Source of the DNA: Saccharothrix ecbatanensis
GTDB taxonomy: Bacteria; Actinomycetota; Actinomycetes; Mycobacteriales; Pseudonocardiaceae
NCBI RefSeq assembly: GCF_014205015.1
Contig: NZ_JACHMO010000001.1
Coordinates: forward strand, 3,720,001-3,784,000
Direction of reading: 5' to 3'
DNA: 64,000 nucleotides
Numbering within the stretch: the stretch's first letter is position 1; every line of letters starts with the position of its first letter. Positions 11,724 through 20,210 of this stretch are shown here, in pieces. Position numbers and translations under genes: made by a program. The notes beneath the pieces were generated by a model. The model was not told the DNA's origin and ran no database searches. It was given only the letters and a program-made list of their open reading frames with translations.

Positions 11724-12677
11724 GTGACGACCGGACAGGACGAGTTCTCCCGGGCACTCCGCGCCGCGATCGAGAAGCGCGGCATCACGCTGGAACGACT
11801 GTGCGACCGCCTGCGCCGGCTGGACACGCCGGTCAGCACCGCTACCCTGAGCTACTGGCAGTCCGGCCGCACCCGGCCGGAGCGCCCGGCGTCGCTGAAG
11901 GCCCTGAGCAACCTCGAAGCGATCGTGGGGGTGGCGCGCGGCGAGCTGGCGGCGCTGCTCGACCCGCCCAAGCCCCGCGGCCGGGTCGCCTCCCGACCAC
12001 GGCCGGCGGTGGTCGGCAGCGCGTTCTTCCCCGAGGCGGAGGCGGTCGAACACCTGCTGCGCGGCCTCGACCTCAGCCACGACGGCGGCCTCACCCGGCT
12101 CAGCGGCCACGACCGCGTCCACGTCGCCGCCGACCAGTCGCAGGACGTCCGGTGGACCCGGCAGGTGCTCCGCGCCGAGGAGGACGGGATCGACCGGATC
12201 GTCGTCATCCACGAGGCGGACCTCCCGTGCGGCGACGTGCCGGAGCTGCGGGCGGTGCGCAACTGCCGCGTCGGCCGGGTCCACACCGACAAGCGGCAGG
12301 GGCTGATGGCGGCGGAACTGGTGTTCCCCCGCGCGCTCGCCCGGCACGAGACGATCCTCATCGAGCACGAGGTCACCGAGCCCTCGCCGCGACCCTCGTT
12401 CGTCTACGAGCGCCGGTGCCGCACGCCGGTCCGCGAATTCCTGATGGAGGTCCGGTTCGACTCGCGGGCGCTGCCTTCGCGGTGCGTGCGGTACTCCGTG
12501 CTGGACGGCGTGGAGAAGTGCCGTCCGGTCGAGCTGGACGAGGATCGGGCCGCGCACCACGTCGTGCTCGATTTCGGTCCGGGACAGTTCGGCGTCCGCT
12601 GGGAGTGGCCGCCCGCTGGAGGCGGCACGGGTGAGCGGATCCCCGGTTCGGGGAGGGCGAAGGTTTCTCGGAACTGA
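11724..12677 (+). CDS. HTH (XRE-like) DNA-binding protein
   Basis: 317 residues. The N-terminal 75 residues form an XRE-like helix-turn-helix (F-S-R-A-L-R-A-A-I-E, then S-T-A-T-L-S-Y-W-Q-S-G-R-T-R-P). The remaining 240 residues have no motif that I recognise; they may bind a ligand or partner. The GTG start lies exactly 6 nt after a TACCGT -10 box (11712-11717), so the mRNA is probably leaderless. The gene stands alone: a terminator precedes it and the next gene converges. Targets cannot be read from the sequence. Confidence 0.8.
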   Translation: MTTGQDEFSRALRAAIEKRGITLERLCDRLRRLDTPVSTATLSYWQSGRTRPERPASLKALSNLEAIVGVARGELAALLDPPKPRGRVASRPRPAVVGSAFFPEAEAVEHLLRGLDLSHDGGLTRLSGHDRVHVAADQSQDVRWTRQVLRAEEDGIDRIVVIHEADLPCGDVPELRAVRNCRVGRVHTDKRQGLMAAELVFPRALARHETILIEHEVTEPSPRPSFVYERRCRTPVREFLMEVRFDSRALPSRCVRYSVLDGVEKCRPVELDEDRAAHHVVLDFGPGQFGVRWEWPPAGGGTGERIPGSGRAKVSRN

Positions 12678-12748
12678 CGAACCGGCGCACGCTGTCGCCG
12701 GCGACCGGGCCGTTGCGCACCGGTCCCCGGCTTCCCCGTTCGCCGACG

Positions 12749-13224
12749 TCACCCACCGCCTGTCCGCTGGAACGGTGCGATGCTCGTGGCCAGGGCACCG
12801 TTGTGCGCGATGCCGGCGACGCGGTCCTCCCGGCACGGCATGCCGACGCCGGCGTGCTCGTACAGGCCGAAGCCGGAACCGACGAACAGCAGCACGATGC
12901 CGTGCCCGCTCGCCGCCGTGATCCAAGCCGCAGACATGCCCATGAGCAGCTTCTTGAGCAAGGGCTGGAAGTGCGGCCACTGCACGGTCACCGCTCCGAG
13001 CCGGTCGATCCCAGTCCGCCATCCGGGCGTGGGGAGCAGAGAGAGGTGGTCCAGATCGGTGGTCAGCTTGAGCCCACGACGCAGTACCGCCTGGAACAGC
13101 GCGTCCCGCCGCACGATGTCGCCGTGCACGCGGTCGGTCGCCTCACCTTCCATGAGCAGCACCGCGAAACTCGATCGGTCGTGCACCCAGACGCGGGCTG
13201 GACGTGGAGTTCGACGGTGGCCAT
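12749..13224 (-). CDS. Hypothetical protein, possibly frameshifted near its start
   Basis: The frame ending at 12749 has strongly G/C-ending codons and reads like a real protein (V-W-V-H-D-R-S-S-F-A-V-L-L near the start, a hydrophobic stretch H-G-I-V-L-L-F-V-G-S-G-F-G later). An ATG at 13224 begins M-A-T-V-E-L-H-V-Q-P in the neighbouring frame and would join the main frame through a one-base shift near 13195. If no shift exists, the frame extends upstream to 13447 without a ribosome-binding site that I trust. Family not recognised. Confidence 0.4.
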
Positions 13225-13991
13225 TGCATGTGCCTGCTTCCCGACTTGACGGTGGCGGTGGAATACCGCGAGGGGCGTTCAGCCGACTTTCTTTGTTGTC
13301 TGCGATCCCGCCGGCCGAGGTGCCCGCGGTCATCGGCAATTGACGTGGCGCCTCAGCGAGCTTGACGAAGACCTGTCCGGCACGGGCGATCAACGAGTCG
13401 ACCGCGGTGAACACCGGGTCCACGTGCGGGATGAGCCCGTCGGCCACGGCGTCGACCGGAGTTCCGACACCACCGAGTTGATCAGCCGGCCCGACGCCGT
13501 TTTATCCACCACCTTTGAGGAACGCAGCTGCCGCCGCTGGATCTGTGTAGGCCGGACGCGCTCACGGCGGACTGTCGATTCCGCGCACGGACCCACGACG
13601 CATATGCATCATTCATCGCTGCGCGGATGGCGGTGAACACCCGCTGGGCGCGCACCGTCGACCCCATTGAACGCGACGTGCTCACCGACTTGGCCGCAGG
13701 TTGCCCGGACGAGCCGATCATTGTCGAACCCACCTGACCCACGGCCCCGATCGGTTGCCTGCGGTCTTCGCCAGTCAGGGACGTCGCTGCTCGCGGTTGC
13801 CGGGTGCGGCACAGCACCCCGGCGATCGGTGTGCACGCGCACCACGGGGCGGCAGGCGGCCCGCGCAGTGACATGGAGGCTCACCGCGGATTCCCTGCGG
13901 CGGGCCGGCGGGCGCGCTCCGGGGCGAAGCGGAGCGCTACGCCAGCTTCCGCGCCGTCGCCGCGAACTCGTGCGTCACGGCCTCCAGCGCG
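13225..13991. other. Stretch without a supported gene
   Basis: About 770 bp. Several short open frames occur on both strands, but none has a convincing start, ribosome-binding site or recognisable domain. It is probably decayed sequence within the debris zone. Confidence 0.4.
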
Positions 13992-14111
13992 TGCGTCGCG
14001 CCGAGAATCGCTTGGGGCGGCACGTCGGCGCTCGTGCTGTGGCTGTGCAGCCCCGGAACCGGCTTCGTCATCGGCGTCGCCCCCGTCGACGGCGGCTACG
14101 TCGCCCAGTAG
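13992..14111 (+). pseudogene. 3' remnant of a short-chain dehydrogenase (SDR) gene
   Basis: The plus strand reads V-L-W-L-C-S-P-G-T-G-F-V-I-G, then P-V-D-G-G-Y-V-A-Q and a TAG at 14109. This is the usual C-terminal end of classical SDR oxidoreductases (second glycine-rich turn and P-V-D-G-G). The Rossmann N-terminus and catalytic Tyr/Lys are absent. Confidence 0.5.
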
Positions 14112-14274
14112 CAGCCTGTGGCACACGACAAGTCAACCAAGGGGATCAACGACGAAGAACTGTTCCTGTGGGTCGCGCTCAGCGGCGACAACGACGTCAC
14201 TTGGATGACATCCCGATCAGCGACCGACGACGCCCTCACCGACGTCGCGGACGAATTCCTGGACAGCTCCCGGA

Positions 14275-14443
14275 TCGACTGGACATCGGTCCACCGGTCC
14301 GTCCCGGAGAGCAGCCCTAACACGTACCTCCGGGTCCGACGACGCGAGTCCGCCCGAGCGAAACGCCTCCGCCACCAGCGCGAACATGTCATCGAACCCA
14401 GCCCGCCACGCCCGTGATCGCGACACACCGACCGACATCGCAC
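14275..14443 (-). pseudogene. 5' remnant of an IS701/IS4-like transposase
   Basis: The minus strand reads S-R-A-W-R-A-G-F-D-D-M-F-A-L-V-A-E-A-F, then after a frameshift R-R-R-T-R-R-Y-V-L-G-L-L-S-G. This resembles the N-terminus of IS701-type DDE transposases. Nothing of the catalytic core remains. Confidence 0.5.
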
Positions 14444-14458
14444 ACTGCGGCTGCCGTA

Positions 14459-15172
14459 CTAGCGTTCCCATCCACGGCGGGGCGTGCGGTTGCCGAGCCG
14501 GTCGTCGCGGCTGCGGTAGACGATGTACGGGCGGGTCAGGTACCCGAGCGGCATGGAGAAGACGTGCACGAGCCGGCTGAACGGCCAGAACGCGAACAGC
14601 GCCCAGGCGGCGAGGGCGTGCAGCTTGAAACCGAGGGGCGCGGCCTCCATCAGGTCGGGTCGGGGTTGGAGGAAGAAGATCGAGCGGAACCACGGCGAGA
14701 CGGTCTGGCGGTAGTCGTGCGGCGCGTCGGTGAGGTTGCCCAGAACGGTGGTGCCCAGCCCCAGCACGATGGTGCCGACCAGGAGCACGTACATGACTTT
14801 GTCGTTGCGGGTCGTGGCGGAGAACACCGGGCCGACGGTGCGCCTGCGGTAGACCAGGATCGCGGCGCCGGCCAGGGTGCAGAACCCGGCCAGGACGCCG
14901 AGGCCGACGGCGACGACGTGGTAGGCGTCGTCGCTGATGCCCGCCGCCTCGGTCCACGATTCGGGGATGAGCAGGCCGCCGACGTGGCCGAGCGCGACGA
15001 GCAGGACGCCGAAGTGGAACATCGGGCTGCCGAGCCGCAGCAAGCGGTTCTCGTACAGCTGTGACGACCGCGTGGTCCAGCCGAACTTGTCGTAGCGGTA
15101 GCGCCACACGTGGCCGACGATGAACGTCGCGATCGCGGCATAGGGGACCGCCACCCAGAGCAGGACGCTCAC
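14459..15172 (-). CDS. narI: Respiratory nitrate reductase gamma subunit (cytochrome b) NarI
   Basis: 237 residues, the usual NarI length. It has about five transmembrane segments (starting V-L-L-W-V-A-V-P-Y) and conserved histidines for the two b-type haems (H-V-W-R-Y-R-Y-D-K-F-G-W early; H-F-G-V-L-L-V-A-L-G-H; K-L-H-A-L-A later). NarI takes electrons from menaquinol and passes them to NarH. The GTG start overlaps the narJ stop (GTGA), the normal narJ-narI coupling. Upstream, narJ is only a stub and no narG or narH is present, so this subunit is probably orphaned and non-functional in nitrate respiration unless the partners are elsewhere. Confidence 0.92.
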   Translation of the reverse strand: MSVLLWVAVPYAAIATFIVGHVWRYRYDKFGWTTRSSQLYENRLLRLGSPMFHFGVLLVALGHVGGLLIPESWTEAAGISDDAYHVVAVGLGVLAGFCTLAGAAILVYRRRTVGPVFSATTRNDKVMYVLLVGTIVLGLGTTVLGNLTDAPHDYRQTVSPWFRSIFFLQPRPDLMEAAPLGFKLHALAAWALFAFWPFSRLVHVFSMPLGYLTRPYIVYRSRDDRLGNRTPRRGWER

Positions 15173-15354
15173 CGGCCACCTCCGGGCGGCATGTGGTCGG
15201 GCGGTCCGAACGGCGCGAGCCCCACTTCTTCCTCCGGCGGGGTGACTGCGGCGAGGCGCGCGACCGCGTCGCGCTCGTGCCGGCCGAGTGGGGGCAGGGT
15301 GGCCGAGACCGAGTCCAGCAGGTGCGCCCACGGCGAGGACGTCTCGTGCAGGCC
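15169..15354 (-). pseudogene. narJ: narJ 3' remnant (nitrate reductase assembly chaperone)
   Basis: In the frame ending at 15169 the minus strand reads S-S-P-W-A-H-L-L-D-S-V-S-A-T-L, R-L-A-A-V-T-P-P-E-E-E and F-G-P-P-D-H-M-P-P-G-G, the C-terminal tail of actinobacterial NarJ. About 61 codons remain of roughly 200. The match stops abruptly at about 15354, suggesting a deletion junction that also removed narG and narH. Confidence 0.7.
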
Positions 15355-15781
15355 CAGCCGCGGGCACGGTGGAGATCGTCGCCCTGCTCACGCCCGACGA
15401 CGTGGTGTCGGCCAGGCCCGGAGGCGGTCAGGCCGACGTTCTGGTGGGCGCCACGAATATCACTGGGAACCGACGCCCGTCGCCGCCGAGGACAAGCACA
15501 TCGGCGTCGCGACCGACAGCGGCGTCACCGTATGGGCGCGGGGCGGTGGGGCACCCCGTCGCCAACTCGCCGGTGGCGTGCGCACGCCTCGGCGTCATCG
15601 GCTCTTCGGCGGGGCCGACAGCACCTGTCAGCGCCGCCGGCGTTCACCGCCGCCACCACCCTGATCCGCACGACGGCATCCCGAAACCTTCTCGATGAGC
15701 GCGCGCAGGCGCCAGATCGGGAACTGCACCACCGGTCACCGTGCCGAAACGCCCTGTCAGGGCGAGAACCCGGTGCGAACG
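15355..15781. other. Deletion scar, no gene recognised
   Basis: About 430 bp between the narJ stub and the DUF1876 gene. A plus-strand stretch near 15368-15415 reads T-V-E-I-V-A-L-L-T-P-D-D-V-V and may be a fragment of a lost gene, but I cannot assign it. A short GC-rich hairpin (15750-15764) could end the DUF1876 transcript. Confidence 0.35.
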
Positions 15782-16051
15782 TCAACCGGGCAGGTGGACC
15801 GGCTTGTGGGTGATGCCCTCGATGTCTGACGCCGTGGCGTCGAGGAGCTTGTGCGCCAGGTCGGACAGCGCCCGCGCGGCGGCGAGCTCGTCACCGATCT
15901 CCGGGACGTTCCTGTCGGCCGGGTTCAGCCTCGCGGTGCCGACACCGACCATGCGGGTGTCGTCCCCCGTGCGCAGTCGGGCCTTGGCCCTGGTCTTCTC
16001 CTCGTGCTCGTCGATGGTGATGTCGACGCGCCACTCCTTCATCGTGCTCAT
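15782..16051 (-). CDS. DUF1876 (dsRBD-like fold) stress-associated protein
   Basis: 89 residues, the normal family length. ATG 16051 has GGAGAA upstream. The family pattern is clear: [41 protein letters not shown] and [10 protein letters not shown]. Family knowledge: homologues in Mycobacterium (Rv1738, Rv2632c) are induced by hypoxia and nitric oxide, and Rv1738 lies next to narK2-narX. The proximity to narI fits that association. The molecular function is not settled. Confidence 0.88.
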   Translation of the reverse strand: MSTMKEWRVDITIDEHEEKTRAKARLRTGDDTRMVGVGTARLNPADRNVPEIGDELAAARALSDLAHKLLDATASDIEGITHKPVHLPG

Positions 16052-16579
16052 CGGGTTCTCCAGTCGGTCGGGTACCTCATCCTCAGCGGTCGTCGGGGTG
16101 ACGTGGTGTTCGATCCAGAGGGCATGGTGAGCCTCTCCCCCGTCGGTACTTCGAGCATGCTCCTCGGACGCCATGCGGCACAGGGACCGTCGGTTCACAC
16201 GGGTCGAAAACGACTTCCTCGTCCGAGGTTTCACCGAGCAGGAGGTCGAGGGTGACGCGAGCCGGCTCTACGCTCGCGGACACGCTCCAGACGGCGGCAC
16301 CGCGGCCGTTGGCAAGGAACACCGTGCACGCACTCGCCGACCAACGGGGCGACAGCTCGCCGGCAAGGGAAAACACCTGGCGGAGGTGCACCGATTGATA
16401 ATCGAGGTCCACCGCGACGAACTGACCCGCCTGCGCACCGAATGCGCCACCCATGCCTCCGCGTTGCCGGACCGCGACCCGGCCGACGAATTACCACGTG
16501 CCGGCGGACAAGTCCTCACCGGGCACGGGCTCCTCAAATCGGTTGCGCCGTCCAAACGGGGCCGTACACCATCGGGTTC
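16052..16579. other. Intergenic, no firm gene
   Basis: About 530 bp. An open minus-strand frame at 16083-16454 has protein-like content (V-H-L-R-Q-V-F-S-L-A-G-E-L), but no ribosome-binding site and no recognised domain. Promoters for the DUF1876 gene (leftward) and DinB-like gene (rightward) should lie here. Confidence 0.35.
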
Positions 16580-17152
16580 ATGACGGACGGGAGTTCGGCT
16601 CTGCCCCGGCGTGCGTTCGGCTGGGAGGACGTGTGGGTCGGCCCGGAGGCAGACCCACGTGAGGCCGGTGGGCTGTACTCCGGCGAGCGCCAGACCCTCG
16701 TGCGCTACCTGCGTGACCGGCGGTTGACGCTGGAGATGAAGTGCGCCGGGCTGGACGCGGAGGGCATGGCACGCCGCTCGGTGCCGCCGTCAGACCTGTC
16801 GCTCCTCGGGCTGGTGCGGCACCTGGCGGAGGTCGAGCAGTACTGGTTCCGGCGGGTGCTGACCGGTGAGGACGTCCCACCGCACTACACGTCCGCGACC
16901 GTCGCGTTCGGCGAGACGACGGCCGATCCCGAGGAGGTCGAGGACGCCTGGGCCACCTGGCGGTCCGAGGTCGCCTTCGCCGAACGGTTCGTGGCCGAAG
17001 CGCCGGACCTGGACGTGCTGGGCGGCGGCAACCCCGAGTACGCCCCGGTCCCGCTGCGCGAGGTGCTGATCCACATGATCGAGGAGTACGCCCGGCACAA
17101 CGGCCACGCCGACCTCATCCGCGAGCGGATCGACGGCCGGGTCGGGCAATGA
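16580..17152 (+). CDS. DinB/DUF664 family protein (mycothiol-transferase-like)
   Basis: 190 residues from ATG 16580. The pattern is that of actinobacterial DUF664/DinB four-helix proteins: T-L-E-M-K-C-A-G-L-D, L-S-L-L-G-L-V-R-H-L-A-E-V-E-Q-Y-W-F near 80-95, and L-I-H-M-I-E-E-Y-A-R-H-N-G-H-A-D near the end. The three histidines typical of the metal site are present. Family knowledge: members are metal-dependent thiol transferases using mycothiol or bacillithiol in detoxification; this member's substrate is unknown. It converges with the debris block on its right. Confidence 0.88.
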   Translation: MTDGSSALPRRAFGWEDVWVGPEADPREAGGLYSGERQTLVRYLRDRRLTLEMKCAGLDAEGMARRSVPPSDLSLLGLVRHLAEVEQYWFRRVLTGEDVPPHYTSATVAFGETTADPEEVEDAWATWRSEVAFAERFVAEAPDLDVLGGGNPEYAPVPLREVLIHMIEEYARHNGHADLIRERIDGRVGQ

Positions 17153-17306
17153 GGGCCTACCGGGCCTTTGCCACGTAACGGTGCGCGGCGCGAGCGGTGA
17201 ACGCGATCGAGTCACCGTGGCGCGCAACAACGACACCTGCCGGCCGGTCCGCGTGTCCACCAGCAACGGCCACAGCGCCGTGAAGTAGGACCCGACCGCG
17301 TCGAGC

Positions 17307-18050
17307 GTGCTCCTGCGCCAGGTCCAGGAAACGCGGCAGGTCGAGACCGGCCTCCGCGTCGAGCACACCCCGCTGCGGCTCATGCAGGTTCCACGGGATG
17401 TAGGTGTCGATCGTGTTGAGTCCCATCCACTTCGCCTCGCGCATCCGGTCCGCCCACAACTCTGGATGCACGCGGAAGTAGTGCAACGCGCCGGAAATCA
17501 TCCGGAACGGGGCGCCGTCGAGGGTGAAGCCCTGCTCCTGGCCGTACTCGACGGACGCGTCCTGCCAGGCGCTGAGCCCGTCGTACAGCGGGGTGTCCGA
17601 CACGTAGGCCTTGCCGAGGGTGTCGTTGAAGACGCTGTTGGCGTAGACCTGGAACGGCGGGTAGGACCACCCGCTGATGACGTTGCGCCTCCTGGGCGAA
17701 GATCTCGTTCGCCTCCTGGCCACTGAGTTGGGGAACTCGGCACCCAGGAACTCGGGGGACGACAGCTCCGCAGTGGTCGCGGGGAACGCGCCGCCGGCGA
17801 CGCGCAGCTGCACGCCCTCCTCGGCGGTGGCGTACTTGAGGAACGCCTTGGCCAACGCCTTGTTGCCACCGGCGGCCGGTCCGGACAGCGCGCTGCCGCC
17901 GTTCTCCGCGCTCGCCTTGTCACCGGGGTTCCACTGGGGCAGCGGGGCGACCCGCCACTTGCCCGCGCCCGCCTCGACGCCCGACAGGAGGTTGGCGGGC
18001 ATCCAGAGCTTCCGCGATCCGGCCTTCCCCTTGCCGGACATCGCTTTCCC
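17307..18050 (-). pseudogene. Chimeric remnant: sugar ABC solute-binding protein 3' part fused to GH35 beta-galactosidase 5' part
   Basis: From 18050 down to about 17530 the minus strand encodes the C-terminal third of a family-1 extracellular sugar-binding protein (W-R-V-A-P-L-P-Q-W-N-P-G, G-N-K-A-L-A-K-A-F-L-K-Y-A, V-Y-A-N-S-V-F-N-D-T-L-G). At G-F-T-L-D-G it switches to the start of a GH35 beta-galactosidase (M-I-S-G-A-L-H-Y-F-R-V-H-P, G-L-N-T-I-D-T-Y-I-P-W-N-L-H-E-P), which breaks off near 17307. Between about 17680 and 17740 the match runs in a shifted frame (L-S-G-Q-E-A-N-E-I-F-A-Q-E-A), so there are two compensating indels. The head of the first gene and the catalytic rest of the second are missing. 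Confidence 0.75.
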
Positions 18051-18074
18051 GATCCGCCCGCCGGTCGGCCCGCC

Positions 18075-18614
18075 GGCCCGGTCGGACACACCCACCGTGT
18101 ACTTCACCCTGGGCACGGTGTTCAACACCGAATCCGGCGACTGCTCTCCCGGGTCCTGGTCGGGCTGCGCGACCTCCCGGTCACCGTGGTGGCCACGTCG
18201 GCCGGCACATCGACCCGGCCGAATTCGGCGAGCAGTCGGCCAACGTCCGCATCGCCCGCTACCTCCCGCAAGCCGAGGTGCTGCCAGGCTGCGATCTGGT
18301 GATCGCGCACGGCGGCTCGGGCAGCGTGATCGGCGCGCTGGCGCACGGCCTGCCCACCGTGCTGCTGCCCCTCGGCGCCGACCAGCCGCACAACGCCGGA
18401 CAGTGCGTGCGACTCGGCGTGGGCAGGGAACTGGACCCGATCGCCGTCACCCCGCTGGACGTGCGGGCCGCGGTGGCCGAGGTGTTGGCGGATTCGAGTT
18501 ACCGGCGTGCGGCCGAACAGGTGCGGGCGGAGATGCTCGAGTTGCCCGACCCCCGCACAGGCGGTGCCGCTGCTGGAGCGGTTGACCACTTCGGCGGCAG
18601 GTGTCCGAGGCTGA
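18075..18614 (+). pseudogene. MGT-type glycosyltransferase (GT1) remnant with several frameshifts
   Basis: The C-terminal half of a macroglycoside-type glycosyltransferase: P-T-V-Y-F-T-L-G-T-V-F-N, then in a second frame L-L-S-R-V-L-V-G-L-R-D-L-P-V-T-V-V-A-T, then in a third frame V-G-R-H-I-D-P, continuing through H-G-G-S-G-S-V-I-G-A-L and L-P-L-G-A-D-Q-P-H-N-A. A third shift near 18556 leads to V-P-L-L-E-R-L. The nucleotide-sugar site (HGGSGS, ADQ) is readable, but no single frame covers it, and the acceptor domain is missing. Confidence 0.8.
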
Positions 18615-18623
18615 CCACGGTGG

Positions 18624-19037
18624 TCACGCACCCGTCGTGGAACCGGGCCGGACGATCATCAGCACGACGACGACCGCCCACAGCAGGTTGAACACGCCGG
18701 TCGACATGGCGAGCCGGTTGCCCGTCTGCCCGGCCAGGACCCGGCGCTGAACAGGCAGGATGGCCAGCACCAGCAGACCCGCGGCGATCGCGGTCAACAC
18801 CACCGACGTCAGCAGCCACGCGTCACCGAGAACGCCCAGGCTGACGCCGGTGGCGACCCCGAAGACCGGCACGGCAATGCCAACACCCGCGTACGTGCGG
18901 CAGGTCCGGTGCAGGAACACCGCGACACCGGTCGGCGACTCCCGTGCGAACCGCGGGAACAGCGACGCGGCCACCGCGATCGGACCGATGGCGAGGATCG
19001 CGGCGAGGACGTGCACCGAGAGCAGCAGCTTGGTCAC
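18624..19037 (-). CDS. Four-helix integral membrane protein
   Basis: 137 residues; GTG 19037 follows AAGGAGA with 6-nt spacing. Four transmembrane helices are evident (V-L-A-A-I-L-A-I-G-P-I-A near the N-terminus, the last one L-W-A-V-V-V-V-L-M-I-V). It resembles the DUF2269/DUF2214 type of small membrane proteins, whose function is unknown. It is divergent from the PadR gene and shares the 87-bp intergenic region and its palindrome, so it may be a PadR target. Confidence 0.75.
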   Translation of the reverse strand: MTKLLLSVHVLAAILAIGPIAVAASLFPRFARESPTGVAVFLHRTCRTYAGVGIAVPVFGVATGVSLGVLGDAWLLTSVVLTAIAAGLLVLAILPVQRRVLAGQTGNRLAMSTGVFNLLWAVVVVLMIVRPGSTTGA

Positions 19038-19082
19038 CAGGTCTCCTTAGTAGGTAGGCAGCCAACATATGTCGACTGCCAA

Positions 19083-19101
19083 TAGGTACCACAGCTACCT
19101 A
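19083..19101. promoter_or_regulatory. Operator-like palindrome between divergent PadR and membrane genes
   Basis: TAGGTA, 7-nt spacer, TACCTA: perfect 6-bp arms, 19 bp in all. It overlaps the expected -35 zone of the PadR promoter, whose TAGGCT -10 box lies at 19111-19116, eight bases before the ATG. Its placement suggests autoregulation by PadR. Confidence 0.5.
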
Positions 19102-19124
19102 GCTCCTGTGTAGGCTGTCAACCT

Positions 19125-19466
19125 ATGAAGGCGGACGCGGTGCGCGGGCACCTGGACGCGATGCTGCTCGCGGTGCTCGAACCGGGGCCGCTGCACGGCT
19201 ATGCGGTCATCACCGCGGTTCAGCAGCGCAGCGGTGGCGTGCTGGAACTGCGCACCGGCACCGTGTACCCGGCGTTGAACCGGTTGGAGCGACTGGGATT
19301 GCTCCACAGCCGCTGGCAACCCGTGTCCGACCGCCCCCGACGCTGCTACGAACTCACCGACGCGGGCCGGCGCAGTCTGGCCGCCGAACGGTCGACGTGG
19401 CAGGACTTCACCACCGCGATCAGTGCCGTCCTCGACCTGGCCACGCCCGCCGGGCGCACCACGTGA
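19125..19466 (+). CDS. PadR-family transcriptional regulator
   Basis: 113 residues, the usual minimal PadR length. Winged-helix pattern: M-L-L-A-V-L-E-P-G-P-L-H-G-Y-A-V-I, G-T-V-Y-P-A-L-N-R-L-E-R-L-G-L-L, R-R-C-Y-E-L-T-D-A-G-R-R-S-L. The gene overlaps the next one by GTGA, a common actinobacterial pairing in which PadR represses a membrane protein operon. It probably has little or no 5' leader (see the -10 box at 19111). The effector is unknown. Confidence 0.93.
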   Translation: MKADAVRGHLDAMLLAVLEPGPLHGYAVITAVQQRSGGVLELRTGTVYPALNRLERLGLLHSRWQPVSDRPRRCYELTDAGRRSLAAERSTWQDFTTAISAVLDLATPAGRTT

Positions 19467-20116
19467 CCACCGCGGATCCCGTGGAGGACTACCTGGCGAC
19501 GCTGACCACATCCCTGCACGGCCCGGCCCGGGCCAAGGCCGCCATGATGCGTGAAGTCCGCGACGGCCTCGCCGATGCGGTCGAGGCACAGACCCGCTTC
19601 GGCGTGCCCCACGACCAGGCCGCCCACCGGGCCGTGCGGGACTTCGGCAGGGCAGACGAGATCGCCCCGTCGTTCCAACGCGAACTGACCATCGCCCAGA
19701 CCCGCCGCACCGCCCGCGCCGCCGCCGTGGCCGTGCCGGTCCTGGTCGTCTGCCAACTCCTCCTGCACACCGCCGCCCGCGACCCGGACTGGCGACTCGG
19801 CGCGCTCGCCGCGCATCTGGCCGCCCTGGCCACCGCCGCCGGCCTACTGGCCGTAACGGCCCTGACCGCCACCGGCCCCCTGACCCGCCTGCTGCCAACC
19901 CCGCACCGACTACCGGCAGCCGTAGCCTGGACCGCGACCGCCGCCGCGGTGGGCATGGCGCTCGCCGCGGTAGCCCTCGCCGTCACCTCGGCCCTGTCCG
20001 CGAACTGGCCGCTGACCGCACTCGCCGGCGTGCTCGCCACCGTCGCCCACGGCGTGGTCGCCGCATCGGCCCGCGCCTGCCGTCAGTGCGCCCGAGCCGT
20101 GCAGGAACACCGCTGA
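19463..20116 (+). CDS. PadR-associated membrane protein with permease-prefix domain
   Basis: 217 residues; GTG 19463 overlaps the PadR stop by 4 bp. Residues 8-80 match the 'permease prefix domain' (V-E-D-Y-L-A-T-L, R-A-K-A-A-M-M-R-E-V-R-D-G-L-A-D-A, H-R-A-V-R-D-F-G). Four transmembrane helices follow (from about residue 90, Ala/Val/Leu-rich). Partners of this kind are found next to PadR in many actinobacteria and may sense envelope stress; the role is not known. Confidence 0.85.
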   Translation: MTTADPVEDYLATLTTSLHGPARAKAAMMREVRDGLADAVEAQTRFGVPHDQAAHRAVRDFGRADEIAPSFQRELTIAQTRRTARAAAVAVPVLVVCQLLLHTAARDPDWRLGALAAHLAALATAAGLLAVTALTATGPLTRLLPTPHRLPAAVAWTATAAAVGMALAAVALAVTSALSANWPLTALAGVLATVAHGVVAASARACRQCARAVQEHR

Positions 20117-20210
20117 GGTCACCGGACGCATCGGCCGGCGTCCAGGTGAAGTCGAACTCGATGTCGACGAAAGGCCGGGATGATGGGCGTGCCGAATGCG
20201 CCGACCACCC
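20117..20210. other. Left flank of the IS insertion
   Basis: 94 bp between the PadR partner and the IS. It does not continue the glycosyltransferase gene cut on the other side, so a deletion accompanied or followed the insertion. Confidence 0.35.

Noticed and set aside
14118..14417. Plus-strand 99-codon frame
   Set aside because: Its second half is the antisense of the IS701-like transposase remnant; the first half has no recognisable family.
16083..16454. Minus-strand frame with protein-like stretches
   Set aside because: No ribosome-binding site and no recognised domain; overlapping plus-strand frame is equally open. Left as intergenic.
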